This document shows, one piece after another, positions 35,719 through 44,415 of a DNA stretch of 64,000 nucleotides. This DNA is from Actinacidiphila sp965342175. GTDB taxonomy: Bacteria > Actinomycetota > Actinomycetes > Streptomycetales > Streptomycetaceae. The position numbers and the translations under genes are program-made. Numbering within the stretch: the stretch's first letter is position 1; each line of letters opens with the position of its first letter. The DNA lies in contig NZ_CBDRBL010000029.1 in assembly GCF_965342175.1 (NCBI RefSeq), positions 1-64,000 on the forward strand, in the 5' to 3' direction. The notes beneath the pieces are model-generated. The model was not told where the DNA came from and did no database searches. It saw nothing but the letters and a program-made list of their open reading frames with translations.

Positions 35719-38063
35719 CTGGTCTCCTCCGGGGTGCCGGCGACCAGCGCGTGCATCCGCCGGGTGTGGTCCACCTGCCGTGCCGAGCCGGTCAGTTCGG
35801 CCCGTACGGTGAAGCGGACGTCGGTGCTCGATGCGGCCAGTCGAACCTCAAGCTCACCCGGTTCCACGACGCGCCGGCCGTCGCGGCCGGTGAAGGCGGC
35901 GACGTCGGCCGGGACGGTGACGTCGACCCGCCGCGCCTCGCCCGGCTCCAGCGGCACCCGCAGGTAGCCGACGAGCCGCTGCACCGGCTGGACGACGGAG
36001 GCGACCGGGTCGTGCAGATAGACCTGGACGACCTCGCTGCCCGCGCGGTCGCCGGTGTTGCGGACGGTGAAGGACAGTTCGACCTCGCCGTCGGTACCGG
36101 TCACCGCCCGGTCGCCGGAGGCACCGTGCACCGTAGGGGCGGACCACTCGAAGGTCGTGTAGGTCAGCCCGTGGCCGAAGCCGAAGGCGGCGGCCGGGTC
36201 GATGTTGGACACCTCGCTGGCCCGCGCGAGCGGCGCGGCGAGATAGGTGGAGGGCTGGACGCCCGGGTGGCGCGGCACGCTCACCGGCAGCCGCCCGGAC
36301 GGGTTGATCCGCCCGCTCAGCACCCCGGCGAGGGCCGGGGTGCCCTCCTGCCCGGGGAAGAAGTGCTGGACGACGGCGGCCGCCTCCTCCACGGCCCGCC
36401 CGAGGGCGTAGGGGCGGCCGGCCAGCAGGGTCAGCACGACCGGTGTCCCCGTGTCGAGGAGCGCGTCGAGCAGCCGCTGCTGCACACCGGGCAGCGTGAG
36501 CGACTCGGCGTCGCAGCCCTCGCCGCTGGTGCCGCGGCCGAAGAGACCGGCACGGTCGCCGAGCGCGGCCACGACCACGTCGGCGTCCCGGGCCGCCCGT
36601 ACGGCCGCCGCGATGCCGGAGACGTCGGTGTCGTCGATGCCGCAGCCCGCTGCGGTGACGATCTCGGAGCCGGGGAACTCCGCCACCAGGGCCTGGCGCA
36701 GCGTGGGCAGGTCGATGCCGAGCGGGGTGTCCGGGTGCTGCGCGCCGACGTGCACGGGGAAGGAGTAGCAGCCCAGCACCGCGGTCGGGGTCTCCGCCTG
36801 GGGGCCGACGAGCGCGATGCGGGCGGGCCGCCCCAGGGGCAGGGTGCCGTCGTTGCTCAGCAGCACGGCGGACCGCTCGGCCAGACGCCGCGACAGCTCG
36901 CGGTTGGCCGCGGAGTTGAGGTCGACCGTGCCGCGCAGGCCCTGCGGGTCGGTGAGGTCGGCTTCGGCGAGCGCGGAGGGCACCGGGCTCCACCCGGGGT
37001 CGAGCAGGCCGAGCTGCGCCTTCTGGGTCAGGACGCGGCGCAGCGCGCGGTCCACGAGCTTCTCGTCGACCCTGCCCGCGGCGACGGCGTCGCGCAGCGG
37101 CTGCCCGAAGGTCTTGACGGTGGGCAGCTCCACGTCGACGCCGGCATGCAGGGCGGTGCCCGCGGCGTCCGCCCAGTCGGCTGCGACACCGTGCAGGGTC
37201 TTGAGGAAGGCGATCCCGAAGTAGTCGGCGACGACGGTCCCGTCGAAGCCCCAGGTGTCGCGGAGCAGACCCGTCAGCAGTTCCTCGTCGGCGGCGGAGG
37301 GCATGCCGTCGGTGTCGGTGTAGGCGTGCATCACGGACCGGACGCCGCTCTCCCGGACCGCCATCTCGAAGGGCGGCAGGACGACGTCGGCGCGCTCGCG
37401 CGGGCCCATGCTGACCGGCGCATGGTTGCGCCCGGCGCGCGAGGCCGAATAGCCGGCGAAGTGCTTGAGGGTGGCCACGATGCCCGCGGACTCCAGGCCC
37501 TGGATATAGGCGGTGGCGATGGTGCCGACGAGGTAGGGGTCCTCGCCGATGGTCTCCTCGACCCGGCCCCAGCGCGCGTCGCGGACGACGTCCAGGACGG
37601 GGGCGAGACCCTGGTGGACGCCGACCGAGCGCATGTCGCGGCCGATGGCCGCGCCCATCACCCGGACGAGCTCGGGGTCGAAGGAGGCGCCCCAGGACAG
37701 CGGGACGGGGTAGGTGGTGGCGCCCCAGGCGGCGAAGCCCGCGAGGCACTCCTCGTGGGCCATGGCCGGGATGCCGAACCGGTTGGCCGCGGCGATCTTC
37801 TCCTGGGTGCGCATCAGGGACAGCGCCCCGAGGGCCGGGTCGACGGGGACGGTGCCGAAGGGCCGGGTCAGCTGCCCGAGGCCTTCCGGGACGAGGTCGT
37901 CCAGGTTGGGCGGCTCGTCCATGTCGTGCTGGTGGGGGGCGACTTCGGCGCCTTCGCCGGAGGCGCCGACCCAGACCCCGTAGAGCTGGGCGATCTTTTC
38001 GTCCAGGGTCATCTCGCGGATGAGCGCCTCGACGCGGGAGTCGGCGGTCACGTTGTCGTTCAC
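35715..38063 (-). CDS. bxlA: GH3 beta-xylosidase (BxlA-like)
   Basis: A 782-residue glycoside hydrolase family 3 enzyme without a signal peptide, so it cleaves imported xylobiose in the cytoplasm. The N-terminal barrel holds DARWGRVEETIGEDPYLVG, TLKHFAGYSAS and nucleophile Asp280 in VVADYFGIAF. The GH3 C-terminal domain contains RSAVLLSNDGTLPL and the glycine-rich DRAGLFGRGTSGEGCD region; a fibronectin III-like domain (about 680-760) ends it. The GTG start overlaps the bxlG stop (GTGA) with GGAGGAAA upstream. Its place behind a xylobiose-type transporter favours beta-xylosidase over beta-glucosidase. Confidence 0.9.
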   Translation of the reverse strand: MNDNVTADSRVEALIREMTLDEKIAQLYGVWVGASGEGAEVAPHQHDMDEPPNLDDLVPEGLGQLTRPFGTVPVDPALGALSLMRTQEKIAAANRFGIPAMAHEECLAGFAAWGATTYPVPLSWGASFDPELVRVMGAAIGRDMRSVGVHQGLAPVLDVVRDARWGRVEETIGEDPYLVGTIATAYIQGLESAGIVATLKHFAGYSASRAGRNHAPVSMGPRERADVVLPPFEMAVRESGVRSVMHAYTDTDGMPSAADEELLTGLLRDTWGFDGTVVADYFGIAFLKTLHGVAADWADAAGTALHAGVDVELPTVKTFGQPLRDAVAAGRVDEKLVDRALRRVLTQKAQLGLLDPGWSPVPSALAEADLTDPQGLRGTVDLNSAANRELSRRLAERSAVLLSNDGTLPLGRPARIALVGPQAETPTAVLGCYSFPVHVGAQHPDTPLGIDLPTLRQALVAEFPGSEIVTAAGCGIDDTDVSGIAAAVRAARDADVVVAALGDRAGLFGRGTSGEGCDAESLTLPGVQQRLLDALLDTGTPVVLTLLAGRPYALGRAVEEAAAVVQHFFPGQEGTPALAGVLSGRINPSGRLPVSVPRHPGVQPSTYLAAPLARASEVSNIDPAAAFGFGHGLTYTTFEWSAPTVHGASGDRAVTGTDGEVELSFTVRNTGDRAGSEVVQVYLHDPVASVVQPVQRLVGYLRVPLEPGEARRVDVTVPADVAAFTGRDGRRVVEPGELEVRLAASSTDVRFTVRAELTGSARQVDHTRRMHALVAGTPEETR

Positions 38064-38878
38064 TTTCCTCCGACGCCCATGAGCCCCTGGACCAGGGCAC
38101 GTCGGGCGAACAGGTAGACGAGCAGGACGGGGATCGTGGACAGCACCACGGCGGCCAGCAGGCCGGGGATGTTGATGCCGTACTGGGTCCGGAAGTTGTA
38201 GAGACCCAGAGTGAGCACCTTGGTCTCCTCGGACTGGGTGAGCACCAGGGGGAAGAGGAAGCCGTTCCAGGCCTGCAGGGCGGAGAAGACGACGATCGTC
38301 GACAGTCCGCCGCCGGACAGCGGGAGGACGAGCTGGAAGAAGGTCCGCCGGACGGAGGCGCCGTCCACGGCCATCGCCTCGAACAGTTCGGAGGTGATGT
38401 CACGCATCGTGCCGGTCAGGATCAGGGTGCAGACCGGCAGGCAGAACGCCGCGGTCGGCAGGATGACGCCGATGAGGTTGTCGTAGAGCCCTGCCTTGCT
38501 GATGACGTAGAACATCGGGACGATCACGGCCTGCGCGGGGATGGCCAGGCCCAGCAGGAAGAGCCGGAACACCTGCGAGGCGCCGCGGCCCCGGTTGCGC
38601 ACGATGGTGAACGCCAGCGGCGGCACGAGCAGCAGCACGATGGCCACCACGCTGACGGTGACGACGACCGTGTTGAGGAAGTACTGCCCGAAGCCGTTGC
38701 TGAAGTCCTGGATGTAGTTGTCCAGCGTGAAGGACCGCGGGAAGGACAGCGGGCCGCCCGCGCTGTAGTCGGCGCGCGACTGCACGGTGGCGCCGAGCAT
38801 GACGTACAGCGGCGTGCCGACCAGGGCCAGCCACAGCAGGGCGCCCAGTCCCGCGAGGTAGTTGGGGCGTCGCCTCAT
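38060..38878 (-). CDS. bxlG: Xylobiose ABC transporter permease BxlG
   Basis: A 272-residue MalG-type permease with six membrane helices. The EAA loop is ELFEAMAVDGASVRRTFFQLVLPLS, ending in the usual G...LP pattern, where the MsiK-type ATPase should dock. No ATPase gene is nearby; Streptomyces sugar importers share MsiK from elsewhere. The ATG overlaps the bxlF stop (ATGA). Confidence 0.9.
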   Translation of the reverse strand: MRRRPNYLAGLGALLWLALVGTPLYVMLGATVQSRADYSAGGPLSFPRSFTLDNYIQDFSNGFGQYFLNTVVVTVSVVAIVLLLVPPLAFTIVRNRGRGASQVFRLFLLGLAIPAQAVIVPMFYVISKAGLYDNLIGVILPTAAFCLPVCTLILTGTMRDITSELFEAMAVDGASVRRTFFQLVLPLSGGGLSTIVVFSALQAWNGFLFPLVLTQSEETKVLTLGLYNFRTQYGINIPGLLAAVVLSTIPVLLVYLFARRALVQGLMGVGGK

Positions 38879-39807
38879 CACAGCCCCTCCTTGGTGCCGG
38901 CCATCTTGTCGTAGCCGGAGGCGCGGACGACGACCAGCGAGATCACGGTGGCGACGACGACGAGCATCAGCGCGACGGCCGCGCCCGCGCCGAAGTCGAA
39001 GCCCTTGAAGGCCTTGTCGTACATGTAGTAGGCGGTGATGGTGGTGTCGGTGCCGGGGCCGCCCTGGGTGAGGATCAGCACCGTGTCGAAGGTGGTGAGA
39101 CCGCCGACGATCATCAGGATCATCGAGGTGATGATCGAGTTGCGCAGCTGCGGCAGCGTGATGTGGAAGAACTGCCGTACCGTGCCCGCGCCGTCGATCT
39201 GCGCCGCCTGGTAGAGCACCTGCGGGATGGCCCGGGTCGCGCCCTGGTAGATCAGCGCGTGGAACGGGGTGAACTGCCAGGTGCTGACGAACACCAGCAC
39301 ACCGATCGCGGCGGTCTGCGTGCCGAAGAGGTTGCCGTCGCCGAACAGCCAGCGCGCCTGCGAGGGAACGCCGAAGTTGGGGTCGAGCAGCGCGCGCCAC
39401 AGGACCGACACGGCGGTCGCCGACAGGAGCAGCGGCACGAAGAAGACGGCGGACAGCACGGCGCGGTTGCGCTGCGGACCGGCGGCCCAGACGCCGAGCA
39501 GGATGCTCAGCGGGGTCTGGACGACGACGCCGAGCACGGTGAGCAGCACGCTCAGCCAGAGGCTCTTGATCAGCACCGGGTCCTGGAAGACCTTGACCCA
39601 GTTGTCGAAGCCCGCGTACTCGGGCGAGCCCAGACCGCTCCAGCTCGTGAAGGAGAGGACCGCCACCAGTGCCAGCGGCACGACGGCGAAGAGGGCGAAG
39701 AAGATCGTGGCGGGGAGGGCCCAGGCGATGCCCGGCCGGCCGATGGAACGGCCGGCCGGACGCCGCGTCTGCCGCTTGCCCGTCACGGTGGCGGTGAGGG
39801 AGACCAT
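38878..39807 (-). CDS. bxlF: Xylobiose ABC transporter permease BxlF
   Basis: A 309-residue MalF-type permease. A basic N-terminus precedes the first helix (IAWALPATIFFALFAVVPLALV). Five more helices follow. The EAA loop is LYQAAQIDGAGTVRQFFHITLP. It starts 16 bases after bxlE. Confidence 0.9.
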   Translation of the reverse strand: MVSLTATVTGKRQTRRPAGRSIGRPGIAWALPATIFFALFAVVPLALVAVLSFTSWSGLGSPEYAGFDNWVKVFQDPVLIKSLWLSVLLTVLGVVVQTPLSILLGVWAAGPQRNRAVLSAVFFVPLLLSATAVSVLWRALLDPNFGVPSQARWLFGDGNLFGTQTAAIGVLVFVSTWQFTPFHALIYQGATRAIPQVLYQAAQIDGAGTVRQFFHITLPQLRNSIITSMILMIVGGLTTFDTVLILTQGGPGTDTTITAYYMYDKAFKGFDFGAGAAVALMLVVVATVISLVVVRASGYDKMAGTKEGL

Positions 39808-39823
39808 GCGGGGGACGTCGCTC

Positions 39824-41131
39824 TCAGGAGGTGGGCAGGGCCTGCATGGCCTTGATGAAGCCGTCCGCGTCGATCTGGCCGTTGAAGAACTGCTGCACGG
39901 CCTGCTGGATCGGCGTGCCGGCCGACGGCGGGTAGGCCTGGTCCCACGACAGCTGGAACGAGGGGGCCTTCTTGACCAGGTCGAACTGGTACTTCAGGTA
40001 CTCGGGGTGGTCGGTCGTGTCGAGGAACTTGGTGGTGTTCGTGGTGGTCGGCAGGTTGCCGATCGCCAGCTGCTGCTTGACGAAGTCGTCGGAGTACATG
40101 AGCTTGAGGAACTCCGCGACCGCCTCCGGGTGCTCGGTCTTCTTCAGCACCGAGTAGAAGTTGTTGGTGTTCCCGACGACGTTCGCCGCGGCGCCCTTGC
40201 CGCCCGGGATGGTCGGGAACTCGGTGTAGCCCAGGTCGTTCTTGGCGAAGTCCGGGCTGGCGTCCTGCTGCGTGGAGTACTCCCAGGAGCCCATGAGCTC
40301 GAAGGCGGCCTTGCCGGAGGCGAGCAGCTGGGCCGAGCCGCCGTCGGTGAACTTCACCGAGTCGTAGTTGGTGCCGAAGGCGCCGGCGTCGATGAGCTCC
40401 TTGAGCATGCTCAGCGCCTTCTTGCTGTCCGCGCTCTCCCAGGCGCTCTTGTCACCGGCCAGCGCCTTGCTGAACAGCTCCGGACCGGCGACGCGGTCGT
40501 AGAGGTACTCGAACCACATCAGGGTCGGCCACCTGTCGCCGCCGCCGAGCGCGAACGGGGTGACGCCCTTGGCCTTGAGCTTGCCGATAACGTCCAGGAG
40601 CTCGTCCCAGGTCTTCGGCGGTTGCACGCCGGCGTCGGCGAGGACCTTCTTGTTGCTGAACATCAGCACCGGCTGGGTGCCGCGCATCGGCACGCCGTAG
40701 GCCTTGCCGTCGATCACCGCGGTGTTGAAGACCGAGGGCAGGAAGTTGTCCTTCAGGCCCGGGTCCTTCTTGATGAAGTCGTCGAGCGGGAGCAGCAGAC
40801 CGGCCTTGACGAACGGCTGGATGCTGCCGCCGCCCCAGTTGAAGAAGACGTCGGGGGCCTGCTTGGTGTTGATGACGGTCTGCAGCTTCTGCTGGTAGTC
40901 CGCACCGGGGATCGTGTCGAGGACGGCCTTGACCTTCGAGGTCTTGTTGAACTCGGCGACGATCTGCTTCTCCACCTTGTTCGCGGAGTCGCCGTACACG
41001 AGGACGTGGATTGTCCCGGAATCACCCCCCGCCGAGGCGCCGTCACCGCTGCTGCAGGCGGTCAGGGTCAGACCCAGTGCCAGTGTCGCGCCGCCGGCGA
41101 CGGCACGGGGGAACCACGCACGCTTCTTCAT
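39824..41131 (-). CDS. bxlE: Xylobiose-binding lipoprotein BxlE
   Basis: A 435-residue family 1 extracellular sugar-binding protein. The lipoprotein signal ends LTLTAC with lipidated Cys26. Mature parts include HVLVYGDSANKVEKQIVAEF, GVPMRGTQPVLMFSNKKVL, PKTWDELLDVIGKLKAKGVTP-type hinge and ELMGSWEYST. Homology context (divergent LacI gene, BxlFG permeases, GH3 xylosidase) identifies it as the xylobiose binder. ATG 41131 has GAGAGG six bases upstream; the longer frame was rejected because the signal peptide begins at MKKRAW. Confidence 0.9.
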   Translation of the reverse strand: MKKRAWFPRAVAGGATLALGLTLTACSSGDGASAGGDSGTIHVLVYGDSANKVEKQIVAEFNKTSKVKAVLDTIPGADYQQKLQTVINTKQAPDVFFNWGGGSIQPFVKAGLLLPLDDFIKKDPGLKDNFLPSVFNTAVIDGKAYGVPMRGTQPVLMFSNKKVLADAGVQPPKTWDELLDVIGKLKAKGVTPFALGGGDRWPTLMWFEYLYDRVAGPELFSKALAGDKSAWESADSKKALSMLKELIDAGAFGTNYDSVKFTDGGSAQLLASGKAAFELMGSWEYSTQQDASPDFAKNDLGYTEFPTIPGGKGAAANVVGNTNNFYSVLKKTEHPEAVAEFLKLMYSDDFVKQQLAIGNLPTTTNTTKFLDTTDHPEYLKYQFDLVKKAPSFQLSWDQAYPPSAGTPIQQAVQQFFNGQIDADGFIKAMQALPTS

Positions 41132-41142
41132 AATCGACCTCT

Positions 41143-41172
41143 CGAAAGTTTCGGCCACTTTGCCGAAATTCG
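41143..41172. promoter_or_regulatory. Two BxlR-type operators
   Basis: CGAAAGTTTCG at 41143-41153 and CGAAATTCG at 41164-41172 are both CGAA/TTCG palindromes; the second is exactly CGAA-N-TTCG, the target reported for BxlR of S. thermoviolaceus. They lie between the bxlE promoter and its start codon, in position to block transcription. Confidence 0.82.
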
Positions 41173-41183
41173 CTTGATGACGG

Positions 41184-41212
41184 ACCGTAGGCTGCGGCCT
41201 CGCCCTGGTCAA
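41184..41212 (-). promoter_or_regulatory. Housekeeping (HrdB-type) promoter of the bxl operon
   Basis: On the minus strand TTGACC (41212-41207), a 17-base spacer, then TACGGT (41189-41184). The inferred transcript start near 41177 puts the CGAAATTCG operator at about +6 to +14. Confidence 0.75.
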
Positions 41213-41271
41213 CAGCGGGGAATTGAAGCGACCAAACCGTTACCGAACCGCCGTGCCCTATCCTGTGCGGC

Positions 41272-42321
41272 ATGCGTGATGATGAGACCACGGGCCGGAT
41301 CACTCTGGCCGACGTGGCTTCGAAAGCGGGCGTATCACTTTCGACAGTTTCGAAGGTGCTCAACGGACGTCCCGATGTGGCCGCGCCGACCCGGAGCAAG
41401 GTCGAGCGCCTGCTGGAGGTGAACGGCTACCGGCGCCCCTCCCCCACGCAGCCGGAGTCGCGGCTGATCGAGATCGTCTTCCACGAACTCGAGAGCGTCT
41501 GGGCGATGGAGCTCATCCGGGGCGTGGAGAACGTCGCCAAGAGCCGCAACATGAGCGTGGTGCTCACCGAGAGCGGCACCCGGCACGCACCCGGCCCCGA
41601 GTGGATCGAGGGCGTGCTGCGCCGCCGCCCGCTCGGCGTCGTCCTCGTCTTCTCCTCGCTGCCCGACGACATCAAGCGCAAGCTGCGCTCACGGGCCATC
41701 AACTTCGTGATCATCGACCCGGCGGGCGACCCAGAGCCCGACGTGCCGTCCGTGGGCTCGGCGAACTGGGCCGGCGGCGTCGCCGCCACCCGGCACCTCA
41801 TCGACCTCGGTCACCGCCGCATCGGGATCATCACCGGACCCGACGACATGCTGTGCTCCCTGGCCCGTCTCGACGGCTTCCGCTCGGCCATGAGCATGGC
41901 GGGGCTCACCGTCGACAACGACCTGATCCGCTACGGGGACTTCCACGTCCAGGGCGGACACGACGGAGCGCTCGCCCTGCTGGAGCGGCCGGACCCGCCC
42001 ACCGCCATCTTCGCGGGCAGCGACCTGCAGGCGCTCGGCGTCCTCGAGGCCGCACGGGTCAAGGGCCTGCAGGTGCCCAGGGACCTCTCGGTGGTGGGCT
42101 ACGACGACATCCCGCCTGCCCGGTGGGCGAGCCCGTCGCTGACCACCGTCAACCAACCGCTCGTGGAGATGGCCGAGGAGGCCGCCCGGATGCTGTTGCG
42201 GTTGTCGCAGCCCGAGGGGACCGGCGACAAGAGCAACACCAGTATGGAGCTCGGAGTCAGACTGGTCGTCAGAAAGAGCACGGCGCCGCTGCGGGAGGCC
42301 GGGGAACCCGGGGGCCGCTAG
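41272..42321 (+). CDS. bxlR: LacI-family xylobiose-responsive repressor BxlR
   Basis: A 349-residue LacI/GalR protein. The HTH is ITLADVASKAGVSLSTVSKV with hinge-helix region GRPDVAAPTRSKVERLL. The periplasmic-binding-protein-like effector domain follows (EIVFHELESVWAMELIRGVE, GSANWAGGVAATRHLIDLGH, AIFAGSDLQALGVLEAARVK, DLSVVGYDDIPPARWASPSL). It is divergent from bxlE across 140 bases that hold the operators and is expected to dissociate on binding xylobiose or a xylo-oligosaccharide. Confidence 0.9.
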   Translation: MRDDETTGRITLADVASKAGVSLSTVSKVLNGRPDVAAPTRSKVERLLEVNGYRRPSPTQPESRLIEIVFHELESVWAMELIRGVENVAKSRNMSVVLTESGTRHAPGPEWIEGVLRRRPLGVVLVFSSLPDDIKRKLRSRAINFVIIDPAGDPEPDVPSVGSANWAGGVAATRHLIDLGHRRIGIITGPDDMLCSLARLDGFRSAMSMAGLTVDNDLIRYGDFHVQGGHDGALALLERPDPPTAIFAGSDLQALGVLEAARVKGLQVPRDLSVVGYDDIPPARWASPSLTTVNQPLVEMAEEAARMLLRLSQPEGTGDKSNTSMELGVRLVVRKSTAPLREAGEPGGR

Positions 42322-42695
42322 GAGGCCGCGCGGAGAGGCGGGGTGGAACGAGGAGCGGGTCGGGGCCGTGTCCGGCACGGCGGGGAAGGCGGACGCAGCG
42401 GAGCCTCGACGACCGACGACGACGCCGCCAGACGAGAGCCGACGGCTCTCGACGCCGTCCCGCCTGTCGGCACGGCCCCCACGCCCCGAAAGGGCGCGGG
42501 AGGGGCGCACCGCGCCGTTCGCGGGGCGCGGGGCGGCACGAGGTCGAAGGCATGTGACGAAGCCCACACCAGATGCCAACGCTTCGTGGATCAGCGGTGA
42601 TTACCGCGGCCGCGCGGCGGGAAGTGCTCGCTATGGCCGAGGCCGAGAGCCCGGTCAGCCCCGCTGGTGGGCGCTGATGAAGGGGAGATGCACCC
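42322..42695. other. 374-base intergenic region
   Basis: Shadow frames only. It ends in GGGGAG, nine bases before the next ATG. No clear promoter hexamers or hairpin were found by eye. Confidence 0.5.
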
Positions 42696-43142
42696 ATGCG
42701 CACCCACGCACGACACAGCCGCGGCGAGCGCTCGTCGGCGGTTCTCCAGGAGGAGCACGAACGTCGCGAGCCGTTCGAGCTGCTGACGGCGGACGACGCC
42801 GACGAGGCCGACGAGGCCTTCGACGAGGAGGGCTACGACGCCTTCCGCGTGCACTGCCCCGACTGCGCCCGTCCGATCGCCATTCTCCCCGGCGAGGACG
42901 TCCTGCCGCAGCACGCGCTGTGCGCCTCGCCGTGGAACCCCTTCGGGCTGACGATCTGCCCGGGCTCCGGGCGTCCCGCAGCCGAGGCCACCCCCGCCGG
43001 CGGGGACACCCCGGGCGAGGACACGGAGTGGGGCACGCTGCTCACGCTCCCCGCCGGGCTGGACTGGCGCACTCAGCCTTTCTCCCACGTGGGCGGCCCC
43101 GGTTCGCGGCCGCTGCGCGTACCGCTCCAGCGCGCCGCCTGA
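42696..43142 (+). CDS. Small protein with zinc-ribbon-like cysteines
   Basis: A 148-residue protein. An acidic Asp/Glu/Ala-rich segment at 30-48 (TADDADEADEAFDEEGYD) precedes a cysteine module: HCPDCARPIAILPGEDVLPQHALCASPWNPFGLTICPG, with CPDC, a single Cys and ICPG. This looks like a degenerate zinc ribbon. The remainder is disordered. It has a good ribosome binding site and no coding neighbour on its strand; the acyl-CoA dehydrogenase is convergent. Function is unknown. Confidence 0.7.
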   Translation: MRTHARHSRGERSSAVLQEEHERREPFELLTADDADEADEAFDEEGYDAFRVHCPDCARPIAILPGEDVLPQHALCASPWNPFGLTICPGSGRPAAEATPAGGDTPGEDTEWGTLLTLPAGLDWRTQPFSHVGGPGSRPLRVPLQRAA

Positions 43143-43167
43143 CCCCCGCCGCACCCACCACGCAGGG

Positions 43168-43213
43168 CGCGGGTGGCGCGCCGCCCGGCCGGGCGGGCGG
43201 CGCGGCACCCGCG
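43168..43213. terminator. Long stem-loop between convergent genes
   Basis: CGCGGGTG...CACCCGCG outside and CGCGCCGCCCG...CGGGCGGCGCG inside form an almost continuous 20-bp stem with one mismatch and a six-base loop. It serves the genes ending at 43142 and 43237. Confidence 0.75.
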
Positions 43214-43236
43214 CGTGCGGTGCTCCTCGCCCCGCC

Positions 43237-44415
43237 TCAGTGCTCCTTGCTCTCCGGGCCGGCGAGACTGCGGGCGATGACCATGCGCTGGATCTGGTTG
43301 GTGCCCTCGACGATCTGCAGCACCTTGGCCTCGCGCATGTACCGCTCGACGGGGAAGTCGGCGGTGTAGCCGTAACCGCCGAGCAGCTGAACCGCGTCCG
43401 TGGTCACCTGCATCGCGGCGTCCGTGCAGAAGAGCTTCGCCATGGCCGCCTGCCGGGAGAACGGCCGGCCCGCGTCCCGCAGCCGGGCCGCCGCGAGGTA
43501 GAGCGCCCGCCCGGCCTCGATCTTGGTGGCCATGTCGGCGATCATGAAGCGCAGCCCCTGGAAGTCCACGACAGGGCGGCCGAACTGCTGCCGGGTCATC
43601 CCGTAAGCGAGCGCCTCGTCGAGCGCGGCCTGGGCGACGCCGATGGCGCAGGCGGCGATGCCGAGGCGGCCCGAGTCCAGTGCGGCCAGCGCGATGGTGA
43701 AGCCCTGGCCCTCGTCGCCGACGCGGCGGCTGTCGGGAACCCACACGCCGTCGAGGTGGAGCTGGGCCGTGGGCGACCCCTTCATGCCCATCTTCTTCTC
43801 CGGGGCTGCCGCGGTCAGGCCCTCCGCGTCCCCGGGCACCAGGTACGCGGTGATGCCCCGCGGGCCCTCGGCCCCGCTACGGGCCAGCACCGTGTAGAAG
43901 TCCGCGACGCCGCCATGGGTGATCCACGCCTTGGTGCCGTCGATCCGCCAGGCGTCGCCCTCCCGGGTGGCCCGGGTGCGCAGCGAGGCGGCGTCGGAGC
44001 CTGCGGCGGGCTCGGAGAGGCTGTAGGCGCCGAGAAGGGAGCCCCCGAGCATCGCGGGCAGGTGCTCGGTGCGCTGCTCCTTGCTGCCGAAGTGGGCGAC
44101 CGCGTGGCAGGCCAAGGTGTGCACGCTGACGCCGAGGCCGACGGTGAGCCGGGCCGCCGCCAGTTCCTCGAGCACCTGCAGGTAGACCTCGTACGGCTGG
44201 CCACCGCCGCCGTACTCCTCCTGGTAGGGCAGTCCGAGCAGCCCGGCCTCGCCGATGAGGCGGAAGACCTCGCGCGGGAACACGCCGGCGTCCTCCTCCT
44301 CGGCCGCCCTGGGCTTGATCTCCCGGTGTGCCAGCTCGCGTACGAGTGCGAGCAGGTCGCGGGCCTCCTCCGTGGGAAGCTGTCGGTCCACCGGCTGAAG
44401 GCCGTCGTGGGACAT
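43237..44415 (-). CDS. Acyl-CoA dehydrogenase
   Basis: A 392-residue FAD-dependent acyl-CoA dehydrogenase, cytoplasmic. Signature segments are GAYSLSEPAAGSDAASLRTRA and DGTKAWITHGGVADFYTVLA (middle domain), with EKKMGMKGSPTAQLHLDGV. The C-terminal helical domain contains DAVQLLGGYGYTADFPVERYMREAK and the catalytic Glu in QIVEGTNQIQRMVIARSL. This pattern is typical of short/branched-chain or butyryl-CoA enzymes, but the chain length specificity cannot be read from sequence alone. No partner electron-transfer genes adjoin. Confidence 0.93.
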   Translation of the reverse strand: MSHDGLQPVDRQLPTEEARDLLALVRELAHREIKPRAAEEEDAGVFPREVFRLIGEAGLLGLPYQEEYGGGGQPYEVYLQVLEELAAARLTVGLGVSVHTLACHAVAHFGSKEQRTEHLPAMLGGSLLGAYSLSEPAAGSDAASLRTRATREGDAWRIDGTKAWITHGGVADFYTVLARSGAEGPRGITAYLVPGDAEGLTAAAPEKKMGMKGSPTAQLHLDGVWVPDSRRVGDEGQGFTIALAALDSGRLGIAACAIGVAQAALDEALAYGMTRQQFGRPVVDFQGLRFMIADMATKIEAGRALYLAAARLRDAGRPFSRQAAMAKLFCTDAAMQVTTDAVQLLGGYGYTADFPVERYMREAKVLQIVEGTNQIQRMVIARSLAGPESKEH

